A DNA stretch of 64,000 nucleotides. Origin: an uncultured delta proteobacterium (GTDB lineage Bacteria; Desulfobacterota; Syntrophia; Syntrophales; Smithellaceae). How positions within the stretch are numbered: position 1 is the stretch's first letter; every line of letters begins with the position of its first letter. Shown here one piece after another: positions 16,411-25,720 of this stretch. Under the pieces are notes generated by a model that worked only from the letters and a program-made list of their open reading frames with translations, was not told where the DNA came from and ran no database searches. The stretch spans positions 1 through 64,000 of the forward strand of contig CAIVQG010000026.1 of the NCBI GenBank assembly GCA_903907985.1. The letters run 5' to 3'. A program made the translations under genes and the position numbers.

Positions 16411-17545
16411 AAAAATACCATACGGGCGGCATTCTATTGACCAGGAAGATATTCAAGCAGTTGTTGAGGTATTGAAGTCTGATTGGCTTACCACGGGTCC
16501 GCTTATAGATCAATTTGAGAAAGTTTTTTCTGAGTTTGTTGGAGCGAAATACGCAGTTGCTGTGAACAGTGGGACAGCAGCTCTTCATGCCGCTATGTTT
16601 GCTATTGGCATTGTTCCGGGGGATGAGGTTGTTGTGCCGGCAATGACTTTTGCGGCGACAGCTAATTGCGTTGCTTTTCAGGGAGGAACTCCTGTTTTTG
16701 CAGATGTTGATCCCGGGAGCCTTACATTAGATCCCTCATCCGTCAAGGCCAGAATATCACCTAAAACCAAGGCAATAATCGCAGTTGACTATGCCGGACA
16801 ACCTTGCAATTATGATGCCCTTGCGGAAATTGCCTTGAGCAATAACCTTATTCTGGTAGCAGATGCCTGCCATTCACTGGGCGGCAGTTATAAGCAAAAT
16901 TCCGTTGGTTCCCTTGCCGAGCTCAATGCTTTTAGTTTTCATCCCGTCAAACATATTACAACAGGAGAAGGAGGCATGATTACAACAAGTGATCAGAGGC
17001 TGGCGGAACGCATGAGAATTTTTCGTAATCATGGAATATCTACGGACCACCACCAAAGAGAGGCTCAGGGATCATGGTTCTATGAGATGACCGATTTGGG
17101 GTACAACTACAGGATAACGGATTTTCAATGTGCATTGGGTATGAGTCAACTTAAGAAGTTGCCATCATGGATTAAGCGTAGGCATGAAATAGCCCGTAGA
17201 TACAATGAAGCTTTTAATGAATGTCCTCAAATAAAACCTCTATTGGTTAGAGATGATGTCTTGCATGCCTATCACTTATATGTGGTACGCTTAAACTTTG
17301 AGGGTACGAACCTGAACCGCAATATGATTTTTAAACAACTTAGAGAAAAAGGTATAGGCGTCAATGTTCACTATATTCCTGTTCACCTACACCCTTTTTA
17401 CAGAATTAAATTCAAAACAGCTCCCGGATTGTGTCCCGTATCTGAAGCTGCTTATAATGAAATTATCTCTCTTCCTATGTTTCCCGATCTGTCCGACGAC
17501 GATCTGGGGGAAGTAATAGATGGCCTTATAAACTTATTCAGTTAA
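16397..17545 (+). CDS. pseC: PseC aminotransferase
   Basis: The 382-residue protein is a DegT-family PLP aminotransferase: VNSGTAALHAA (57-67) binds the cofactor phosphate, ADACHSLGG carries the Asp (157) that pairs with the pyridine nitrogen, and SFHPVKHITTGEGG holds the Schiff-base Lys185. The HPVK form is that of PseC, which aminates the 4-keto sugar made by PseB to UDP-4-amino-4,6-dideoxy-beta-L-AltNAc using glutamate. It overlaps pseB by 14 bases. Confidence 0.9.
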   Translation: MSPNKKIPYGRHSIDQEDIQAVVEVLKSDWLTTGPLIDQFEKVFSEFVGAKYAVAVNSGTAALHAAMFAIGIVPGDEVVVPAMTFAATANCVAFQGGTPVFADVDPGSLTLDPSSVKARISPKTKAIIAVDYAGQPCNYDALAEIALSNNLILVADACHSLGGSYKQNSVGSLAELNAFSFHPVKHITTGEGGMITTSDQRLAERMRIFRNHGISTDHHQREAQGSWFYEMTDLGYNYRITDFQCALGMSQLKKLPSWIKRRHEIARRYNEAFNECPQIKPLLVRDDVLHAYHLYVVRLNFEGTNLNRNMIFKQLREKGIGVNVHYIPVHLHPFYRIKFKTAPGLCPVSEAAYNEIISLPMFPDLSDDDLGEVIDGLINLFS

Positions 17546-17605
17546 TAATATCTCTATTTTTATCCATCTATTACTAAAGACATAATAAAAGGGCATTTTA
17601 AGATA

Positions 17606-18673
17606 ATGAATTTGTATATAAGAGCGGATGCCGATTCAAAAATCGGCATCGGACATATAATGCGTTGCATTGCTCTAGCTCAGGCTTGGCAGAATAGAGG
17701 TGGAAATGTTACTTTTATAAGCCGTTGCAAAAGTATTCCGCTGAAACAAAAAATCCAGGAGGAAGGTTTCAATTTAGTTCCACTGGATGGAGTTTGTCCT
17801 GACCCAACTGACCTTAAATCGATACTGGAAGTTTTAAAAGAAAACCAAACCGTTAATACGGAAAACTGGTTTGTCCTGGATGGCTATCATTTTACACCAT
17901 ATTATCAGAAAGCAATACATGATACCGGCATGCAACTTCTGGTTATCGACGATATGAATCATTTAATTCATTATCATGCTGATATAATTATCAATCAGAA
18001 TAGCCATGCTCGAGAATTAACTTATAATTGCGCTGAAGACACAATTTTACTCAAGGGCGCCTCTTATGTCTTTTTGCGTAGAGAATTCCTGAAATATCGG
18101 AGCTTCAAACGCCAGATACCGGAATGTGCGAAAAATATCCTTGTAAGCCTGGGCGGAGCCGATCCGGACAATGTAACGAAAAAAGTTATTCAGGCGCTTA
18201 ATCTGCTGAGTAGCAAATTACAGATGGAAATCAATATTGTTGTTGGGCCTGCGAACTTGCATAAAGAGCAGATAAAATCTGCTTTGGAATCAACCGGGTT
18301 AAATTACAATTTATTAGTTAATCCTTCCGATATGGTGGATTTAATGGCCGATGCAGATTTGGCAATATCTGCAGGAGGGGGCACATATTGGGAGCTTGCT
18401 TATATGGGGGTACCCTCCATAATGATCATTCTTGCAGAAAATCAGAAAGCTGGTGCCGAAGAATTGGGAAAAGCAAGAATTGTTCTTAATCTTGGTTGGC
18501 ATAATTCATTATCAATAGAAAGCCTGGCCCAAGCCATCTTCTCCACGGCTATTTCCGCGCAGGCAAGATTAGATATGATTCAAAAAGGGCGGGATCTGAT
18601 TGATGGCAATGGGGCAGCGGTGACTATAGACGCAATGAAATCATGTGCTGCAAGGGAGAGAAAAACAGCATGA
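17606..18673 (+). CDS. pseG: UDP-2,4-diacetamido-2,4,6-trideoxy-beta-L-altropyranose hydrolase, PseG
   Basis: The 355-residue protein has a GT-B fold like MurG. The N-terminal IRADADSKIGIGHIMRC carries the catalytic His17 of PseG within G-x-G-H-x-x-R. LVIDDMNH and ILVSLGGADPDNVTKK (middle) and ADLAISAGGGTYWELAYMGVPS (nucleotide binding) complete the family signature. It removes UDP from the diacetamido sugar to release 2,4-diacetamido-2,4,6-trideoxy-L-altrose. Here it comes before, not after, the candidate acetyltransferase gene. Its stop overlaps the next ATG as ATGA. Confidence 0.9.
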   Translation: MNLYIRADADSKIGIGHIMRCIALAQAWQNRGGNVTFISRCKSIPLKQKIQEEGFNLVPLDGVCPDPTDLKSILEVLKENQTVNTENWFVLDGYHFTPYYQKAIHDTGMQLLVIDDMNHLIHYHADIIINQNSHARELTYNCAEDTILLKGASYVFLRREFLKYRSFKRQIPECAKNILVSLGGADPDNVTKKVIQALNLLSSKLQMEINIVVGPANLHKEQIKSALESTGLNYNLLVNPSDMVDLMADADLAISAGGGTYWELAYMGVPSIMIILAENQKAGAEELGKARIVLNLGWHNSLSIESLAQAIFSTAISAQARLDMIQKGRDLIDGNGAAVTIDAMKSCAARERKTA

Positions 18674-19434
18674 ATGTCGGGATGATGCAGCCGACTTTCA
18701 TGCCGTGGCTAGGTCTTTTTGAATTAATTTGTAAATCTGACATATTTATATTACTCGATGATTTCCAATTTTCAGTCCAAAGTTGGGATCAGCGAAATAG
18801 ACTTTTTGTGAATAAGAATCAAGTTGATTGGTACACAATTCCCATACAGAAATCAGAATCTTTTTTAAAACCTTTTAATAGAGCAATTATAAACGAATCT
18901 GTTCCCTGGCGATCGAAAATGCTGAAACGCATCCAGCAGAATTATTCCAAGGCTGGTTATTATAGTGAAATATATCCCATTGTGGAAAAATGGCTTCTAA
19001 CAATAAAGCAGTCATTGGCCGAACAAAACATCCTTTTTATTAAAAGCATATGTAGTTGCCTCAATATTAATTGTGAATTCCGCAATAGTTCGGATTATCC
19101 ATCAACAAATAAAAGATCAATTAGGGTTCTTGAACTGCTTCGGTGGTGTCTGGCTACGCGTTATTATTCTGCAAATGGTTCTTTTGAATATATGTATGAA
19201 GATAGTGTTTTTCCTGTGCATGACATAGATATTATGTTTCAGGATTTTCGGCATATACCGTATAAGCAGGTCGGATCGCCGAATGAATTTGTTCCTTACT
19301 TATCAGTAATAGATGCGCTGATGAATACAGGGCCGGCAACGACGTATGAATTGATTAAACAAGGCACTGTGCGATGGTTGACCTGGGAAGAAAGAATGGT
19401 TAATCGCAGCCAAGCCGAAGGTGTTCATTCATAA
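18670..19434 (+). CDS. WbqC-family protein
   Basis: I place the start at ATG 18670, in an ATGA overlap with pseG, instead of the upstream in-frame start at 18643; this gives 254 residues opening MNVGMMQPTFMPWLGLFELI, the P-x-F-x-P-W-x-G motif that begins every WbqC-like protein. IFILLDDFQFS, SWDQRNRLFV and a later YSANGSFEYMYEDSVFPVHDIDI follow the family. WbqC proteins occur in O-antigen and nonulosonate loci; their reaction is not established to my knowledge. Its translational coupling to pseG suggests work on the same sugar. Confidence 0.8.
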   Translation: MNVGMMQPTFMPWLGLFELICKSDIFILLDDFQFSVQSWDQRNRLFVNKNQVDWYTIPIQKSESFLKPFNRAIINESVPWRSKMLKRIQQNYSKAGYYSEIYPIVEKWLLTIKQSLAEQNILFIKSICSCLNINCEFRNSSDYPSTNKRSIRVLELLRWCLATRYYSANGSFEYMYEDSVFPVHDIDIMFQDFRHIPYKQVGSPNEFVPYLSVIDALMNTGPATTYELIKQGTVRWLTWEERMVNRSQAEGVHS

Positions 19435-19445
19435 AGGACGTTTAA

Positions 19446-20135
19446 ATGGTATATGTATTAGCAACATCTCATGCATGGAATGAAGAGCTGTCTCAGGAAG
19501 TCGAGATTGCGACAGGTCATTCGGTAATATTAATAAACAAGAAAGAAGATTTGAGTAATTATAATCTTCAAAAGATAGGGCCGCGATACATATTTTTTCC
19601 ACATTGGTCTTATATAGTACCACCTCAAATATATAATAAATTTGAGTGTGTAATATTTCATATGACAGATGTGCCTTTTGGACGTGGCGGGAGTCCTTTG
19701 CAGAATTTAATATCGCGTGGAATCTACGAGACGAAAATTACGGCTTTAAAATGTCAATCAGAGATAGACGCAGGCCCCGTGTACATGAAAAAACCGCTTT
19801 CTCTTTTTGGTACTGCGGAGGAAATCTATTTAAGGGCATCCAGAATTGTAAGAGATATGATTATTGAAATTATAAATAAGGAGCCAGTGCCTCAAGAACA
19901 AAAAGGAGTGGCAACTAATTTTACCAGACGTAAACCGGAAGAAGGTAATATCAATAATTTATGTGAACTCGAAGAAGTTTTCGACTACATTAGAATGCTA
20001 GATGCGGAAGGATATCCTCCCGCCTTTCTGGAAACTGAAAAATTCAAATTCGAGTTTAAAAGAGCAAGCCTTAAGTTCAATAAGATAATTGCTGATGTTA
20101 TAATAACTAAAAAAAGCGAGGATATTAAATCATAG
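19446..20135 (+). CDS. Formyltransferase-like protein (Fmt N-terminal fold)
   Basis: The 229-residue product matches the formyl-transfer domain used by Fmt, ArnA and sugar N-formyltransferases. His72 in FHMTD and Asp108 in EIDAGPVY correspond to two of the three catalytic residues, and GRGGSPLQNLISRG is the loop after the His. The third residue, Asn two positions before the His (N-x-H), is Ile70 here. N-10-formyl-THF would be the donor and a 4-amino sugar of the pse pathway the acceptor, if active. The C-terminal 60 residues do not look like an Fmt C-domain. RBS AAAGGACG lies close to ATG 19446. Confidence 0.65.
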   Translation: MVYVLATSHAWNEELSQEVEIATGHSVILINKKEDLSNYNLQKIGPRYIFFPHWSYIVPPQIYNKFECVIFHMTDVPFGRGGSPLQNLISRGIYETKITALKCQSEIDAGPVYMKKPLSLFGTAEEIYLRASRIVRDMIIEIINKEPVPQEQKGVATNFTRRKPEEGNINNLCELEEVFDYIRMLDAEGYPPAFLETEKFKFEFKRASLKFNKIIADVIITKKSEDIKS

Positions 20136-20136
20136 C

Positions 20137-20823
20137 ATGAATAAAATACTTGTTATTGCAGCGCATCCCGATGATGAAGTGTTGGGCTGTGGTGGAACCA
20201 TAGCTCAACATTGTGTTAATGGCGACGAAGTGCATATTTTAATAATGGCCGAAGGCATAACAAGCCGAGATATGAATAGAGATGTTTCAGGGCGCCATTC
20301 TGATTTGGAGATTCTAAAGAAAGCAGCTTATGCGGCAAAGGAAATTCTGGGTGCGTCATCACTAACAATTGAAAATTATCCGGATAATAGATTAGACTCA
20401 ATAGATATGATCGAAATCATAAAGAAGATTGAGTTTAACATTCAAAAATATAATCCCAGTATTATCTATACTCATTATGCCGGCGATTTAAATTTAGATC
20501 ACAAGATAGTTAACAATGCCGTTGCCGTTGCCTGTAGGCCTTTGCCGGGGGCAGCAGTAAAAACAATATTGTTTTTTGAAATTCCTTCCAGTACGGAATG
20601 GCAGATAATCGGTAGTGGGGCTTCATTTTCTCCTAACTGGTTTGTTGATATTGAGGAGACATTCGCTATCAAAATGAAAGCTTTGGAATGCTACTCAAGT
20701 GAATTAAGGCCATGGCCGCATCCAAGATCACCGGAGGCAATACGTCATTTGGCTTCCTGGCGTGGCGCATCGGTTGGGGTTGAATGTGCTGAAGCATTTG
20801 TTCTGGGAAGAAATATTGGTTAA
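20137..20823 (+). CDS. PIG-L/LmbE-family deacetylase
   Basis: The 228-residue product begins ILVIAAHPDDEVLGCGGTI with the zinc-binding A-H-P-D-D-E at residues 9-14, and has YAGDLNLDHKIVNNAV in the middle with the third metal ligand His. PIG-L enzymes remove N-acetyl groups from GlcNAc-type sugars. It starts one base after the formyltransferase-like gene ends. De-N-acetylation followed by formylation or another acylation would make a non-standard pseudaminic derivative; that sequence of events is inference. Confidence 0.8.
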   Translation: MNKILVIAAHPDDEVLGCGGTIAQHCVNGDEVHILIMAEGITSRDMNRDVSGRHSDLEILKKAAYAAKEILGASSLTIENYPDNRLDSIDMIEIIKKIEFNIQKYNPSIIYTHYAGDLNLDHKIVNNAVAVACRPLPGAAVKTILFFEIPSSTEWQIIGSGASFSPNWFVDIEETFAIKMKALECYSSELRPWPHPRSPEAIRHLASWRGASVGVECAEAFVLGRNIG

Positions 20824-20889
20824 TAAAGCATTGCTGATGAAACCTGTGAAATTGATTAAAAGGTATGACGCCCTTATGTGGAGGATTGT

Positions 20890-21435
20890 ATGGTAGAATC
20901 GGGTAATTTTTACGGCTTTTTAGAAAGCGAAAGACTATATTTGCGGGCAGTTCTGCCGAATGATGCCAATGAAGCATATTGTAGGTGGATGAATGATCCT
21001 GAAGTTAATAAATATCTAGAGAGTCGTTTTTATCCACATACGCAGGAAACGTTAAGAGATTATGTAACTGGCAAACTTGGGGATGTGGAGAGTCCGTTCT
21101 TCGCGATTGTATTAAAAAAAGGTGATCGGCATATTGGAAACATTAAGCTGGGCCCGATAAATACGATCCATCGTTTTGCGGATATTGGTATCATAATCGG
21201 GGAGCGGGACTGCTGGGGCAAAGGTTATGCAACGGAGGCCATTCGTTTAATAGTCAAATATGCATTTGATACACTTAATCTTCATAAAGTTACGGCCGGT
21301 TTTTACGAACCAAATTTGCAAAGCATGAAAGCATTTGCCAACGCTGGTTTTTCCCAGGAAGGAGTTCGCAAGAGCCATTGTTATTGTGATGGAAAGTATG
21401 TCGACGATATTCTTTTCGGGCTTGTTCGCAGCTGA
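20890..21435 (+). CDS. GNAT N-acetyltransferase, PseH-like
   Basis: I choose ATG 20890 because TGGAGG (20879-20884) sits five bases before it; an in-frame GTG at 20878 overlaps that site. The 181-residue protein has the RimJ/RimL-type GNAT fold: LRAVLPNDANEAYCRWMNDPEV, HIGNIKLGPIN, and the acetyl-CoA loop IIIGERDCWGKGYATEAI with G-x-G-Y-A. The C-terminal FANAGFSQEGVRKSH is also typical. It fits the role of PseH, which acetylates the 4-amino group before PseG acts. A related acyl group cannot be excluded. Confidence 0.75.
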   Translation: MVESGNFYGFLESERLYLRAVLPNDANEAYCRWMNDPEVNKYLESRFYPHTQETLRDYVTGKLGDVESPFFAIVLKKGDRHIGNIKLGPINTIHRFADIGIIIGERDCWGKGYATEAIRLIVKYAFDTLNLHKVTAGFYEPNLQSMKAFANAGFSQEGVRKSHCYCDGKYVDDILFGLVRS

Positions 21436-21528
21436 AAGATGTTTCGCTAACTTCAACCTCAATCAAATTTCCCTGATATTAGTCGGGGATGTATAGAGTG
21501 TAGATAATCAAGTTAGTTGGAGGATTCA

Positions 21529-22848
21529 ATGAGTACGATAAAAAGTCAGGAGATGCAAAAACGTGCAAAACAGCGGATACCCGGCATGACGCAGCTTCTT
21601 TCCAAGCGACCGGACCAATTTTCACTGGGTGTATGGCCGGGGTATTACAGCAAAGCTAAAGGTGTAGAGGTCTGGGATCTGGATGGCAACCTATATGTAG
21701 ATATGTGTATTGGTGGTATCGGTGCCAATGTGCTTGGATATGCTGATGATGATGTAGATAAAGCAGTCTGCGAGGCGATAAAAAACGGTTCAAGCTCGTC
21801 TCTCAATTGTCCGGAAGAAATTGAGCTTGCCGACCTCTTATGCGAGATACATCCCTGGGCGGATAAAGTACGCTATGCCCGCTCCGGCGGAGAGTCAATG
21901 ACGATAGCGGTCAGGATTGCCCGTGCGCAAACCGGTAAGGATAAAGTGGCCTTTTGTGGATATCATGGGTGGCATGACTGGTACTTGTCGGCAAATTTAG
22001 GCACTGAAAACGCATTAGGCGAGCATTTGTTGACAGGGCTTGATCCCCGTGGGGTCCCGAAAGGTCTAACCGGAACTGCGCTGCCGTTTCGCTACAATCA
22101 TATAGAAGAACTAAAAGAAATTATTGCGAACAATAAAAACGAACTGGCTGCAATAGTTATGGAGCCGATTCGCGATGATGAACCCGATGCCGGGTTTTTT
22201 GATGAGATACGCGCTTTGGCAGATGAAACAAAAGCTGTTTTTATAATTGATGAAATTTCTGCGGGGTTTCGTATGAATTCAGGTGGCGCCCATCTCATTT
22301 ATAATATCCAGCCTGATATAGCAGTTTTTTCCAAAGCTTTGGGAAATGGCTATCCTATCGCTGCTATTATTGGTAAGGGCGATATTATGGATGCTGTACA
22401 AAAGACATTTATCAGCAGCACCATGTGGACAGAGCGTATTGGACCAACAGCCGCACTGGCAACATTAAAGAAACATCGCTCATTGGATGCAGGAAAACAT
22501 CTCGTGTCGATTGGAAAACTAATTCAGGAAGGTTGGGTAAGGTTGGCTGAAAAGAATGATTTGAAGATTCATGCTGGTGGAATTCCTCCGCTTAGTCATT
22601 TTTCGTTCGAATATTATAATAACAGTCTGGCATTAAAAGCTCTTTTCGTTCAGTTAATGCTTGATAAAGGTTTTTTGGCTTCAACATCTTTCTACTCCAT
22701 GTATGCACACCAGCAGAAACATGTTGAAAGTTATCTCCATGCGGTCGATGAAGTATTTAAAGTAATTTCTCGGGCAATTAAACAGGGTGATGTTGAGCAA
22801 AAGCTAAAAGGAAAGCCTGCCGTGGCCGGTTTTAAGCGTCTTACATAA
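21529..22848 (+). CDS. Class III PLP aminotransferase, glutamate-1-semialdehyde aminomutase-like
   Basis: The ATG at 21529 has TTGGAGGA just upstream, so the in-frame TTG at 21517 is part of the ribosome site. The 439-residue protein has the class III pattern: ARSGGESMTIAVRIAR, FCGYHGWHDW, AAIVMEPIRDDEPDAGF, FIIDEISAGFR (Asp241) and FSKALGNGYPIAA with the Schiff-base Lys269. Such HemL-like proteins recur beside aldo/keto reductase and SpsF genes in nonulosonate clusters. The substrate is probably a keto intermediate or the nonulosonate chain, not glutamate semialdehyde; this is inference. Confidence 0.75.
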   Translation: MSTIKSQEMQKRAKQRIPGMTQLLSKRPDQFSLGVWPGYYSKAKGVEVWDLDGNLYVDMCIGGIGANVLGYADDDVDKAVCEAIKNGSSSSLNCPEEIELADLLCEIHPWADKVRYARSGGESMTIAVRIARAQTGKDKVAFCGYHGWHDWYLSANLGTENALGEHLLTGLDPRGVPKGLTGTALPFRYNHIEELKEIIANNKNELAAIVMEPIRDDEPDAGFFDEIRALADETKAVFIIDEISAGFRMNSGGAHLIYNIQPDIAVFSKALGNGYPIAAIIGKGDIMDAVQKTFISSTMWTERIGPTAALATLKKHRSLDAGKHLVSIGKLIQEGWVRLAEKNDLKIHAGGIPPLSHFSFEYYNNSLALKALFVQLMLDKGFLASTSFYSMYAHQQKHVESYLHAVDEVFKVISRAIKQGDVEQKLKGKPAVAGFKRLT

Positions 22849-22857
22849 AAACATCTT

Positions 22858-23766
22858 ATGGTCACACTACCTGCCACATGTTCTCTTGTTTTAGGAACAG
22901 CACAACTTGGATTTCCTTATGGAATAGCTAATGCCAAGGGGCAGCCTGACCAGAAGACTGTAACAGATATAATTCAAAAAGCGTGGGATAATGGTATCAG
23001 AGAATTTGACACGGCCCAAGACTATGGGGCCAGCGAAAAAGTGCTGGGGATTGCTTTTGCGAAAATAGGTATTTTGGAAGAAGCAGGCGTTATCAGTAAG
23101 ATCAATCCTGAACTGGACCACTGTAATCTGCTCACTATGTCTAAGGCTCTGGATGAATCACAAAAAAAATTAGGGGTTCCATGTCTTTCCGGCCTGATGC
23201 TCCACAAAGAAGATATGCTTTGCCAATGGTCAAATGGGCTTGGCGATATTTTAAGGGGTTTTGTTGCTGCGGGGAAAGTTAAAAAAATAGGGGTATCGGT
23301 TTATTCGCCTGAAAAAGCCTTAGAAGCATTAAGAATGGAAGGGACTGATATGATTCAAATCCCTTCTAATATTCTTGACAGAAGGTTTGAGAGGGCGAAA
23401 GTATTCCAAGTGGCAGCAGAAAAAAAGAAACAGGTTTATATCCGCAGTGTTTTCCTTCAAGGGCTTATTCTTATGGATTCGAAAGACCTTCCGGCACATA
23501 TGTCTTTTGCCGGGCCGGTGCTTGATAAAATTAAATCTCTTTCTCGTGACATGAGTTTAACAAGACATGAACTGGCCCTGGGATATCTCAAAGAAAGATT
23601 TCCGGAGGCAAAACTGATTATAGGTGTGGAAACACCTGAGCAAGTAATAGAAAATGTGATGAGTTGGAAAAGAAAAACGGCAGTAGATTTAATTCCGTTA
23701 GTTTCGAAATACTTCGATCAGGTTGATGAAAAGATTTTAAATCCCTCATTATGGAGTATTAAATGA
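22858..23766 (+). CDS. Aldo/keto reductase
   Basis: The 302-residue TIM-barrel protein has LVLGTAQLGFPYGIAN at the N-terminus and REFDTAQDYGASEKVLG with catalytic Asp51 and Tyr56. VISKINPEL supplies the Lys, and KLIIGVETPEQVIENV is the C-terminal NADP-binding region. It begins nine bases after the aminotransferase gene and its stop overlaps the cytidylyltransferase gene by four bases. It would use NAD(P)H to reduce a carbonyl on a sugar intermediate. Its repeated presence in nonulosonate loci is recalled, not checked here. Confidence 0.8.
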   Translation: MVTLPATCSLVLGTAQLGFPYGIANAKGQPDQKTVTDIIQKAWDNGIREFDTAQDYGASEKVLGIAFAKIGILEEAGVISKINPELDHCNLLTMSKALDESQKKLGVPCLSGLMLHKEDMLCQWSNGLGDILRGFVAAGKVKKIGVSVYSPEKALEALRMEGTDMIQIPSNILDRRFERAKVFQVAAEKKKQVYIRSVFLQGLILMDSKDLPAHMSFAGPVLDKIKSLSRDMSLTRHELALGYLKERFPEAKLIIGVETPEQVIENVMSWKRKTAVDLIPLVSKYFDQVDEKILNPSLWSIK

Positions 23767-24554
23767 TAGCTGCATTTATTCAAGCCAGACTGTCTTCAAC
23801 ACGTTTTCCGGGTAAAGTTCTCAAGCCTATTTTGGGAAGACCGATGTTGGAGATGCAGATTGAACGCGTTAAGCTTTGTGAAACAATTGATCGTGTTGTC
23901 GTTGTTACAAGCACGCATCCCGATGATCAACAGATTGTCAACCTATGTAAACAGATTAATACGGATGTTTTTTGCGGAAATCTGGAGAACGTTCTTGATC
24001 GATTTTATCAGGCGGCAAAAAAGTTCAAACCGGATCACGTTGTTCGGCTTACAGGGGATTGTCCTCTGATTGATCCTAAAGCTGTAGACAACATGGTGCA
24101 GCTTTACCTGGAACAAGATGGCGATTATGGAACTAATTGCATGCCGCCGACATATCCGGATGGTCTTGATGCAGAGATTTTTTCTTATAGGGCTCTTGAA
24201 CTTGCAATCAACGAGGCGTTTCTGCCGTCTCATCTGGAGCATATATCGCTCTTCTTTGAAGAACAGCCGGAACGGTTTAAAATAGTAAATTTTGCCAATA
24301 ATGCCGATCTTTCTTATCTGCGGTGGACGGTTGATGAGCCGGAAGACTTTGAATTTGTGAAAAATGTGTTTGAGGCTCTTTATCCTTCCAACCAGTTATT
24401 TGGCATGGCTGATGTTTTAGAGCTGTTAAGAAAAAGGCCGGAATTAACTTCATTAAACAAACATTTTATCAGGAACGAAGGCCTTATCAAAGCGAAGGAA
24501 AAAGATACTGCTTTCCTTGAGCATGGTGGTGCATTGAAAAAACCTAACGGCTGA
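23763..24554 (+). CDS. SpsF-type cytidylyltransferase, probable CMP-nonulosonate synthetase
   Basis: The 263-residue protein starts MIAAFIQARLSSTRFPGKVL, the nucleotide-binding loop (R-x-S-S-T-R-x-P-G-K) of the NeuA/KdsB/SpsF superfamily, and has VRLTGDCPLIDPKAVD with the metal-binding Asp. SpsF (COG1861-type) proteins stand in for PseF in many pseudaminic loci. It would transfer CMP from CTP to the nonulosonate released by PseI, making the donor for the transferase. No second PseF/NeuA candidate is in the window, which supports the role. Confidence 0.75.
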   Translation: MIAAFIQARLSSTRFPGKVLKPILGRPMLEMQIERVKLCETIDRVVVVTSTHPDDQQIVNLCKQINTDVFCGNLENVLDRFYQAAKKFKPDHVVRLTGDCPLIDPKAVDNMVQLYLEQDGDYGTNCMPPTYPDGLDAEIFSYRALELAINEAFLPSHLEHISLFFEEQPERFKIVNFANNADLSYLRWTVDEPEDFEFVKNVFEALYPSNQLFGMADVLELLRKRPELTSLNKHFIRNEGLIKAKEKDTAFLEHGGALKKPNG

Positions 24555-24582
24555 GTTTAATAACCAAAAAGGTGGCCTAATT

Positions 24583-25626
24583 ATGTGTATGATATTAAAT
24601 AAGAGAAAAATTTGTGCCGGAAAACCAGTTTATATTATTGCCGAAATGTCGGCAAATCACAACCAGCACTTGGATCGGGCAATTAAAATTATTGAAGCTG
24701 CCAAGGATTCAGGAGCGGATGCTGTGAAAATTCAGACTTATACCCCGGATACAATGACCATTGATTCCGCAAATGAATGCTTTCAGATTAAAGGCACTAT
24801 CTGGGAAGGGGAAAATCTATACAAACTGTATCAAGAAGCTTTTACACCATGGGAATGGTCGCCGAAATTGAAAGAAGTCTGTGATAAACTTGGGATGGAT
24901 TTTTTTTCAACACCATTTGATTTGTCAGCGGTTGATTTTCTGGAGCGGCTTAATATTACGGCTTACAAGGTAGCTTCTTTTGAATTGGTAGATATACCTT
25001 TGCTGAAGAAAATTGCAGCAACAGGCAAGCCGATCATCATGTCCACCGGGATGGCAACATTGGCGGAGATAGATGAAGCTGTTCAAACAATTTATAATTC
25101 AGGCAATAATCAGTTGGCATTGCTTAAATGTACAAGCGCCTATCCGGCGCCACCCGAAGAAATGAATTTGAGAACGATTCCTCATCTTTCCGAGGCCTAT
25201 AATATTCCTGTAGGTCTCTCTGATCACACATTAGGAAGTGCTGCTGCCATGGCGGCAGTTGCTCTTGGTGCTTGCATTATAGAGAAGCATCTGACCTTAA
25301 CTCGCAGCGATCCCGGCCCTGATAGTGCGTTCTCTACGGAACCCGCTGAATTTAAGGCTATGGTAGATGATATCAGAACTGTGGAAAAGGCCTTAGGTAT
25401 GGTTTGTTATGAGCTTACGGAGAAACAGAAGGAGAATCGTGTATTCCGGAGATCTCTTTTTGTGGTTAAAGACTTAAAGAAAGGCGATTATTTCTCTAAT
25501 GAAAATGTCAGGTCCATAAGACCGGGTCACGGAATGCATACTCGATATCTGGAAGAAATTCTAGGTCGGAAAGCCACGAAGGATATTGAAAAGGGAACGC
25601 CATTGAATTGGGACATGGTGGGATGA
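24583..25626 (+). CDS. pseI: Pseudaminic acid synthase, PseI
   Basis: The 347-residue protein has the NeuB TIM barrel from about residue 30 to 265 (VYIIAEMSANHNQ, SGADAVKIQTY, FFSTPFDLSAVDFLE, KVASFELVDIPLL, IMSTGMAT, GLSDHTLGSAAAMAAVALGA with IEKHLTL) and a C-terminal SAF/antifreeze-like domain (RRSLFVVKDLKKGD to the end). It condenses 2,4-diacetamido-2,4,6-trideoxy-L-altrose with phosphoenolpyruvate to pseudaminic acid. PseI rather than NeuB or LegI is favoured by the pseB, pseC, pseG context. AAAGGTGG precedes ATG 24583. Confidence 0.85.
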   Translation: MCMILNKRKICAGKPVYIIAEMSANHNQHLDRAIKIIEAAKDSGADAVKIQTYTPDTMTIDSANECFQIKGTIWEGENLYKLYQEAFTPWEWSPKLKEVCDKLGMDFFSTPFDLSAVDFLERLNITAYKVASFELVDIPLLKKIAATGKPIIMSTGMATLAEIDEAVQTIYNSGNNQLALLKCTSAYPAPPEEMNLRTIPHLSEAYNIPVGLSDHTLGSAAAMAAVALGACIIEKHLTLTRSDPGPDSAFSTEPAEFKAMVDDIRTVEKALGMVCYELTEKQKENRVFRRSLFVVKDLKKGDYFSNENVRSIRPGHGMHTRYLEEILGRKATKDIEKGTPLNWDMVG

Positions 25627-25720
25627 TTGCCCGCCGCTGGACATGAGAACATTTCTCAGGCGTCAAATTAATTTTGCGAAGCTTAGTGAAAACGCATTAA
25701 ATATCAGATAGAGAGAGTAG

